Shown: in pieces, positions 17,001 through 20,728 of the stretch
Numbering within the stretch: the stretch's first letter is position 1
How the letters are laid out: each line of letters opens with the position of its first letter
Assembly (NCBI GenBank): GCA_946887025.1
Contig: CAMPJY010000027.1
Span: 1 to 20,728, forward strand
Reading direction: 5' to 3'
DNA from: an uncultured Salinimicrobium sp.
GTDB taxonomy: Bacteria; Bacteroidota; Bacteroidia; Flavobacteriales; Flavobacteriaceae
Length of the DNA stretch: 20,728 bases
The notes under the pieces: generated by a model
The model's database searches: none
What the model was told of the DNA's origin: nothing
The model's input: only the letters and a program-made list of their open reading frames with translations
Made by a program: the position numbers and the translations under genes

Positions 17001-17828
17001 GAGAACTGTGTCACGATCAAGAACAATTTCGTTACGCTCGATAGAAACTACCTCTCCAGTATCTTCATCAACAAAATCTTCATACCAGGTGTTCAGTACA
17101 CGCGCAGCCAGTTTACGGCCTAAATATTTCTTTAGTCCAGTCTTGGAAACCTTCACCTCTTCCGCAAGGTCGAAGATTTCAAGAATGTCTTTATCACGTT
17201 CAAATCCAATGGCACGGAAAAGAGTGGTGACAGGTAACTTTTTCTTTCTATCGATATAAGCGTACATTACGCTGTTGATATCGGTAGCAAATTCAATCCA
17301 GGAGCCTTTGAAAGGAATTACACGGGCCGAATACAATTTGGTCCCGTTGGCATGGAAGGATTGTCCAAAGAAAACTCCAGGAGATCGGTGTAATTGTGAA
17401 ACAACAACACGTTCTGCACCATTGATACAGAAAGTTCCGCTTGGGGTCATGTAAGGAATAGTCCCTAAATATACGTCCTGTACGATGGTTTCAAAATCCT
17501 CATGCTCTGGGTCAGTACAGTAAAGCTTTAATCGCGCTTTAAGCGGTACACTATAAGTCAGACCTCTTTCAATACATTCCTGGATGGAATATCTTGGCGG
17601 GTCCACAAAATAGTCTAGAAATTCTAGTACGAATTGATTACGGGTGTCCGTAATGGGAAAGTTCTCCATGAAGGTGTTATAGAGACCTTCATTTCCCCTT
17701 TCTTCTGATTTCGTTTCCAACTGGAAGAAATCCTGGAACGACTTGATCTGGATATCCAGAAAGTCAGGGTAATCAGGCCTGTTCTTCACAGAAGAGAAAT
17801 TCAATCTTTCAGTTTGCGTTGCTAACAT
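14016..17828 (-). CDS. rpoB: DNA-directed RNA polymerase subunit beta
   Basis: Beta is the second-largest RNA polymerase subunit, forming one side of the active-site cleft and the rifampicin pocket. From the ATG at 17828 it has 1270 residues; a TTG immediately before it (17831) could add one residue but ATG is preferred. The rifampicin region at about residues 465-500 reads [18 protein letters not shown] followed by [14 protein letters not shown]. The positions equal to E. coli Asp516, His526 and Ser531 are unchanged and only Ser522 is Ala, so no common resistance change is visible. Other blocks seen are [38 protein letters not shown], and near the C-terminus [18 protein letters not shown]. 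It lies 134 bp downstream of the rplL stop with two hairpins between them. Confidence 0.98.
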   Translation of the reverse strand: MLATQTERLNFSSVKNRPDYPDFLDIQIKSFQDFFQLETKSEERGNEGLYNTFMENFPITDTRNQFVLEFLDYFVDPPRYSIQECIERGLTYSVPLKARLKLYCTDPEHEDFETIVQDVYLGTIPYMTPSGTFCINGAERVVVSQLHRSPGVFFGQSFHANGTKLYSARVIPFKGSWIEFATDINSVMYAYIDRKKKLPVTTLFRAIGFERDKDILEIFDLAEEVKVSKTGLKKYLGRKLAARVLNTWYEDFVDEDTGEVVSIERNEIVLDRDTVLDKDHIEEILETGSKTILLHKEDNQTGDYAIIHNTLQKDPTNSEKEAVEHIYRQLRNAEPPDEETARGIIDKLFFSDQRYNLGEVGRYRMNKKLGLDIAMDKQVLTREDIITIVKYLIELINSKAEIDDIDHLSNRRVRTVGEQLSQQFGVGLARMARTIRERMNVRDNEVFTPIDLINAKTLSSVINSFFGTNQLSQFMDQTNPLAEITHKRRLSALGPGGLSRERAGFEVRDVHYTHYGRLCPIETPEGPNIGLISSLSVYAKVNGMGFIETPYREIVNGKVDVNVDPKYLSAEEEEGMMIAQANIPIAEDGTITAERVIAKEEGDFPVVEPDKLHYMDVAPNQIASISASLIPFLEHDDANRALMGSNMMRQAVPLLRVDSPIVGTGLERQVATDSRVLINAEGEGTVEYVDANQITIKYDRTEEERMVSFDSDSKVYELVKFRKTNQGTSINLKPIVRVGDRVSKGQVLCQGYATEAGELALGRNMKVAFMPWKGYNFEDAIVISEKVVRDDIFTSIHIDEYSLEVRDTKLGNEELTNDIPNVSEEATKDLDENGMIRIGAEVKPGDILIGKITPKGESDPTPEEKLLRAIFGDKAGDVKDASLKASPSLSGVVIDKKLFARAIKDKRKRAQDKEDVTALEKKYEAKFAVLKAELVEKLFAIIGGKTAQGVQNDLGEEVLPKGKKYTQKMLHAVDDYTHLTQGTWTTDDHLNDMVADLLHNYKIKENDLQGNLRREKFTISVGDELPSGIIKLAKIYIAKKRKLKVGDKMAGRHGNKGIVARIVRQEDMPFLEDGTPVDIVLNPLGVPSRMNIGQIYETVLGWAGQKLGRKYATPIFDGATIDQINELTDQAGIPRFGHTYLYDGGTGDRFDQPATVGVIYMLKLGHMIDDKMHARSIGPYSLITQQPLGGKAQFGGQRFGEMEVWALEAYGASATLREILTVKSDDVIGRAKTYEAIVKGEPMPEPGLPESFNVLMHELKGLGLDIRLEE

Positions 17829-17872
17829 CAATGGACGGAATTATATTAATTACAAAAAATTGGGTGCGAAAA

Positions 17873-17890
17873 ATAAACGGAAGCGTTTAT
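17873..17890 (-). terminator. Small hairpin with T run just upstream of rpoB (attenuator candidate)
   Basis: ATAAACG (17873-17879) pairs perfectly with CGTTTAT (17884-17890) around a four-base loop. On the minus strand it is followed by T at 17872-17869. It is AT-rich and weaker than the adjacent stem. It lies about 40 bp before the rpoB ATG. Confidence 0.4.
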
Positions 17891-17901
17891 ATACGCAAAA
17901 G

Positions 17902-17940
17902 GGTTTAGACCTCAGAGAACCAAATCTCCGGGTCTAAACC
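17902..17940 (-). terminator. rplL-rpoB intergenic hairpin (partial terminator/attenuator candidate)
   Basis: GGTTTAGACC (17902-17911) pairs perfectly with GGTCTAAACC (17931-17940), and an inner GAGA (17915-17918) with TCTC (17925-17928) extends it. On the minus strand it is followed by C then four T. In E. coli a partial terminator sits in this same gap and lowers rpoBC expression relative to rplL; the position here suggests the same role by analogy. Confidence 0.6.
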
Positions 17941-17962
17941 TATATGAGTTTGTTGGTTTAGC

Positions 17963-18340
17963 TTACTTAAGCTCAACCTCAGCTCCTGCTTCTTCTAACT
18001 GTGCTTTTAATGCTTCAGCTTCGTCTTTTGCAACTCCTTCTTTAACTGGTTTTGGAGCGTTGTCCACTAATTCTTTAGCGTCTTTTAGTCCAAGTCCGGT
18101 AAGTTCTTTTACCAACTTAACTACTGCTAATTTAGAAGCTCCAGCAGCTTTAAGGATTACATCAAATTCAGTTTGCTCTTCAGCAGCCTCTTCACCACCA
18201 GCAGCACCACCAGCAGCAACAGCTACCGCTGCAGCAGCAGGCTCGATACCATACTCTTCTTTTAAAATATTAGCTAACTCATTAACTTCTTTTACTGTCA
18301 AGTTAACCAATTGTTCTGCGAAATCTTTCAAATCTGCCAT
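17963..18340 (-). CDS. rplL: 50S ribosomal protein L7/L12
   Basis: L7/L12 forms the flexible stalk of the large subunit, present as dimers on L10, and recruits translational GTPases such as EF-Tu, EF-G and the RF3 encoded elsewhere in this window. The 125-residue protein has the expected three parts. First is an N-terminal dimerisation helix region with [19 protein letters not shown]. Next is an Ala/Gly-rich hinge at about residues 35-55 ([19 protein letters not shown]). Last is the globular C-terminal domain with [29 protein letters not shown] and [16 protein letters not shown]. It starts 58 bp after the rplJ stop, in the usual rplJ-rplL pair. Confidence 0.98.
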   Translation of the reverse strand: MADLKDFAEQLVNLTVKEVNELANILKEEYGIEPAAAAVAVAAGGAAGGEEAAEEQTEFDVILKAAGASKLAVVKLVKELTGLGLKDAKELVDNAPKPVKEGVAKDEAEALKAQLEEAGAEVELK

Positions 18341-18398
18341 TTTCTATCGTTTTAAAATGTTCTTTAATTTATAATTGTTTAAAAGTGCGTACTTTTTA

Positions 18399-18920
18399 TT
18401 ATCCTTCCTTTTCGGAAAGAGTTTTGAGAATTCCAGCGATTTTACCGCCACCTGATTTAAGAGCCGAAACAACGTTCTTAGCAGGGGACTGCAACAATCC
18501 AATAATGTCTCCAATAACTTCTTCTTTGGACTTGATATTTACCAAAGCCTCAAGGTTCTCATCACCTATGTAGATAGCTTCTGAAATAAAAGCTCCTTTA
18601 AGAAGTGGAATTTCGGACTTTTTTCTGAAATCTTTTATTACTTTAGCTGGAGCATTTCCGGTTTCCGAAATCATGATCGAAGTATTTCCTTTCAAAATGG
18701 AAGGAAGATCTCCAAAATCCTTATCTGAACTTTCCATGGCTTTCGCCAAAAGTGTATTTTTAACTACCGCCAATTTTACGTTCGCCTTAAAGCAGGCACG
18801 ACGTAAGTTTGAAGTGGCCCCCGCATTTAATCCGGAGATGTCTGCTAAATAGATATTGTTATTTTCAGCTAACTGGGCAGTTAAATCTTCAATTACTCTT
18901 GATTTTTCTTCTCTTGTCAT
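18399..18920 (-). CDS. rplJ: 50S ribosomal protein L10
   Basis: L10 is the base of the stalk: its N-terminal domain binds 23S rRNA with L11 and its C-terminal helix carries the L7/L12 dimers. The 173 residues are of normal length. Seen are MTREEKSRVIEDLTAQL at the start, the YLADISGLNAGATSNLRRAC stretch, VKNTLLAKAM, an alternating central region with GNTSIMIS and VIKDFRKKS, and an Ala/Lys-rich C-terminal helix. In many bacteria L10 with L7/L12 represses its own mRNA through a leader upstream of rplJ. Here only ten bases separate rplA and rplJ, so such a site would have to lie inside rplA; I did not find one. It is read after rplA and before rplL. Confidence 0.97.
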   Translation of the reverse strand: MTREEKSRVIEDLTAQLAENNNIYLADISGLNAGATSNLRRACFKANVKLAVVKNTLLAKAMESSDKDFGDLPSILKGNTSIMISETGNAPAKVIKDFRKKSEIPLLKGAFISEAIYIGDENLEALVNIKSKEEVIGDIIGLLQSPAKNVVSALKSGGGKIAGILKTLSEKEG

Positions 18921-18930
18921 AATCTAATTT

Positions 18931-19629
18931 TTATTGCTCAGTAAACCTTTTTGTATCTATTTCCACACTTGGACTCATAGTGCTGGAAAGGTAGATACTT
19001 TTAATGTATACTCCTTTTGCAGCCTGAGGTTTCAATTTTACCAAAGTGGTCAACAATTCTCTAGCGTTCCCTGCAATTTTCTCAGCCTCAAAAGAAGCTT
19101 TTCCAATTCCAGCGTGAACGATTCCAGTTTTGTCTACTTTAAAGTCGATTTTACCGGCTTTCACATCAGAAACAGCTTTTGCAACATCTATAGTTACCGT
19201 ACCGGTCTTAGGGTTTGGCATCAGGCCTCTTGGTCCTAAAACACGTCCCAAAGGTCCCAATTTACCCATTACGCTAGGCATGGTAATAATAACGTCAACA
19301 TCTGTCCATCCACCTTTGATCTTGTCAAGGTACTCATCTAAACCAACGTAATCGGCTCCAGCTGCTTTCGCTTCTTCCTCCTTGTCCGGAGTCACAAGTG
19401 CAAGCACCTTTACATCTTTACCGGTACCGTGAGGTAGGGTAACAACGCCTCTTACCATTTGATTGGCTTTACGTGGATCTACGTTCAAACGAACAGCGAT
19501 ATCTACGGAAGCATCAAAATTTACATTGGTAATTTCTTTTATTAAAGCTGAAGCTTCTGTCACAGAATAAGTCTTACCTTTTTCTACTTTAGATTCCGCT
19601 TCCTTTTGCTTTTTAGTCAATCTTGCCAT
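18931..19629 (-). CDS. rplA: 50S ribosomal protein L1
   Basis: L1 forms the mobile L1 stalk of the large subunit, which controls release of deacylated tRNA, and in several bacteria it represses the rplK-rplA mRNA. The 232 residues match the family. The N-terminal Lys-rich tail ([16 protein letters not shown]) is followed by the [16 protein letters not shown] strand. The signature segment runs [20 protein letters not shown] with the KTGTVT following. The C-terminal part includes [18 protein letters not shown]. It starts 18 bp after the rplK stop and ends ten bases before rplJ, so translation of the three genes is likely coupled. Confidence 0.98.
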   Translation of the reverse strand: MARLTKKQKEAESKVEKGKTYSVTEASALIKEITNVNFDASVDIAVRLNVDPRKANQMVRGVVTLPHGTGKDVKVLALVTPDKEEEAKAAGADYVGLDEYLDKIKGGWTDVDVIITMPSVMGKLGPLGRVLGPRGLMPNPKTGTVTIDVAKAVSDVKAGKIDFKVDKTGIVHAGIGKASFEAEKIAGNARELLTTLVKLKPQAAKGVYIKSIYLSSTMSPSVEIDTKRFTEQ

Positions 19630-19647
19630 TTTTAATTTCTTTTTGGA

Positions 19648-20088
19648 TTAAGCAGGTGCTTGCCCTCCTTTTACAGTAATTCCCATAGATCTTGCCGTTC
19701 CTGCAACCATGGTCATCGCGCTCTCAACTGTGAATGCATTCAAATCCTGCATTTTATCCTCAGCGATCAATCTGATCTGATCCCAAGAAATACTAGCAAT
19801 CTTCTTGCGGTTTGGTTCCCCGGAACCTTTCTTTGCTTTAGCATATTCTAAAATCTGCACGGCTGCTGGTGGGGTTTTAATTACAAACTCGAAAGATTTG
19901 TCCTTATATACAGTGATCGCAACAGGTAAAACCTTACCTTGCTTATCCTGAGTTCTCGCATTGAACTGCTTACAGAACTCCATGATATTCACCCCGGCAG
20001 CACCTAAAGCTGGTCCCACTGGCGGTGAAGGGTTAGCAGCACCTCCGCGAACTTGTAACTTAACAACTTTACTTACTTCTTTTGCCAT
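19648..20088 (-). CDS. rplK: 50S ribosomal protein L11
   Basis: L11 binds the GTPase-associated region of 23S rRNA with L10 and L7/L12, and is the target region of thiostrepton. The 146 residues are of standard length. The N-terminal domain carries the Pro-rich [16 protein letters not shown] at about residues 20-35 followed by [11 protein letters not shown]. The middle has [21 protein letters not shown], and the C-terminal RNA-binding domain begins at about 72, with the conserved end STVE-like [18 protein letters not shown]. It begins 74 bp after nusG and precedes rplA by 18 bp. Confidence 0.98.
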   Translation of the reverse strand: MAKEVSKVVKLQVRGGAANPSPPVGPALGAAGVNIMEFCKQFNARTQDKQGKVLPVAITVYKDKSFEFVIKTPPAAVQILEYAKAKKGSGEPNRKKIASISWDQIRLIAEDKMQDLNAFTVESAMTMVAGTARSMGITVKGGQAPA

Positions 20089-20162
20089 TTTTCTAATTTT
20101 AAAGTGATAGTTTCGTTAGTGGAAGCATACTTAAACTACCCAAAATATGTGTGTAACAGTTA

Positions 20163-20723
20163 TTATACTTTTTCAACCTGCATATAGCTCAGTTCCAGTG
20201 GAGTTTTTCTACCGAAAATCTTCACCATTACCTCAAGCTTACGCTTCTCTTCATTAATTTTCTCAACAGTACCGTTAAACCCATTGAATGGACCATCGAT
20301 TACCTTTATGGTTTCCCCAATTGTAAATGGGATAGCCACATTGTCAGTCTTGACAGATAATTCGTCCACTTTTCCTAACATTCGGTTCACTTCCGATTTT
20401 CTAAGTGGCACAGGATCTCCTCCTTTTGTTTCTCCCAGAAAGCCAATTACCCCGTTGATCGATTTGATAATGTGGGTGACTTCTCCTCCAAGATTAGCCA
20501 GAATCATTACATAGCCCGGGAAGTAAACGCGTTCCTTGTTCACTTTTTTTCCGTTGCGTATCTGCACCACCTTTTCGGTTGGCACTAGCACCTGGTCAAT
20601 AAAGTCCTCAAGGCCCTCATGAGCAATTTCCCGCTCAATATACTCCTTCACTTTATTTTCCTGCCCGCTAACGGCGCGAACAACATACCACTTCTTATCT
20701 TTTACTTCTGCAGCCATGGCCAT
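20163..20723 (-). CDS. nusG: Transcription termination/antitermination protein NusG
   Basis: NusG binds the clamp of RNA polymerase, suppresses pausing and links polymerase to the ribosome or to Rho. The 186 residues have an N-terminal NGN domain (KKWYVVRAVSGQENKVKEYI, then VYFPGYVMILA and VIGFLGET) and a C-terminal KOW domain (GPFNGFNGTVEKINEEKRK) after a linker. The initiation codon is uncertain. ATG at 20723 gives MAMAAEVKDK, and a second ATG at 20717 would give MAAEVKDK. Only five bases of the upstream region are in the window, so a longer form cannot be excluded. It is the first gene of the minus-strand ribosomal/RNA polymerase cluster here; secE is expected just beyond the edge. Confidence 0.95.
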   Translation of the reverse strand: MAMAAEVKDKKWYVVRAVSGQENKVKEYIEREIAHEGLEDFIDQVLVPTEKVVQIRNGKKVNKERVYFPGYVMILANLGGEVTHIIKSINGVIGFLGETKGGDPVPLRKSEVNRMLGKVDELSVKTDNVAIPFTIGETIKVIDGPFNGFNGTVEKINEEKRKLEVMVKIFGRKTPLELSYMQVEKV

Positions 20724-20728
20724 ATTTT

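Noticed and set aside
17829..17831. TTG start of rpoB giving an extra residue
   Set aside because: An ATG follows at once and Bacteroidota beta subunits usually begin close to [11 protein letters not shown] adds nothing.
18381..18396. AAAAGT-GCGT-ACTTTT hairpin between rplJ and rplL
   Set aside because: The stem is only six AT-rich pairs and abuts the rplJ stop; it is not convincing as a terminator or regulator.

Overview
The window looks like the chromosome of a member of the Bacteroidota, most likely Flavobacteriaceae. Evidence: moderate-to-low G+C, no consistent Shine-Dalgarno sequences, a promoter of the TTTG-N18-TAnnTTTG type before idi, a CarboxypepD-regulatory-like exported protein, a DUF4369 lipoprotein, a DUF3467 gene next to rpoC, and the sequences of RpoB and RpoC. 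No species is assigned. Most of the window is housekeeping sequence. I found no phage, IS element, CRISPR array or defence system.

Layout, left to right. (1) 1-2343, plus strand: the end of a DUF819-type membrane protein, a DUF4369 lipoprotein and an MFS sugar:H+ symporter of the FucP/GluP family, closed by a hairpin terminator. (2) 2378-3761, minus strand: a compact unit read idi, then a pterin synthase (QueD/PTPS family), then a small hypothetical protein, then tRNA-Thr(TGT), then a strong terminator. (3) 3899-5485, plus strand: prfC (release factor 3), divergent from idi. (4) 5486-5842: a 357-bp gap holding a striking array of GTGCA cores at an 11-bp period. (5) 5843-8170, plus strand: a secreted GH92 alpha-mannosidase. 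(6) 8297-9046, minus strand: an exported CarboxypepD-regulatory-like protein whose signal peptide is encoded but has no usable start codon in frame. (7) 9216-20723, minus strand: the transcription/translation cluster nusG, rplK, rplA, rplJ, rplL, rpoB, rpoC, with DUF3467 beyond the rpoC terminator.

How the genes work together: nusG, rplKAJL and rpoBC supply the elongation factor, the ribosomal stalk and L1 proteins, and the two large RNA polymerase subunits, in the usual bacterial order. Hairpins in the rplL-rpoB and rpoB-rpoC gaps may set their relative expression. idi feeds isoprenoid synthesis and the pterin synthase feeds a pterin or deazaguanine pathway. The symporter and the GH92 enzyme both point to carbohydrate use but lie in separate transcription units. 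The items most worth a second look are the phased GTGCAC array before GH92 and the gene without a start codon at about 9046.
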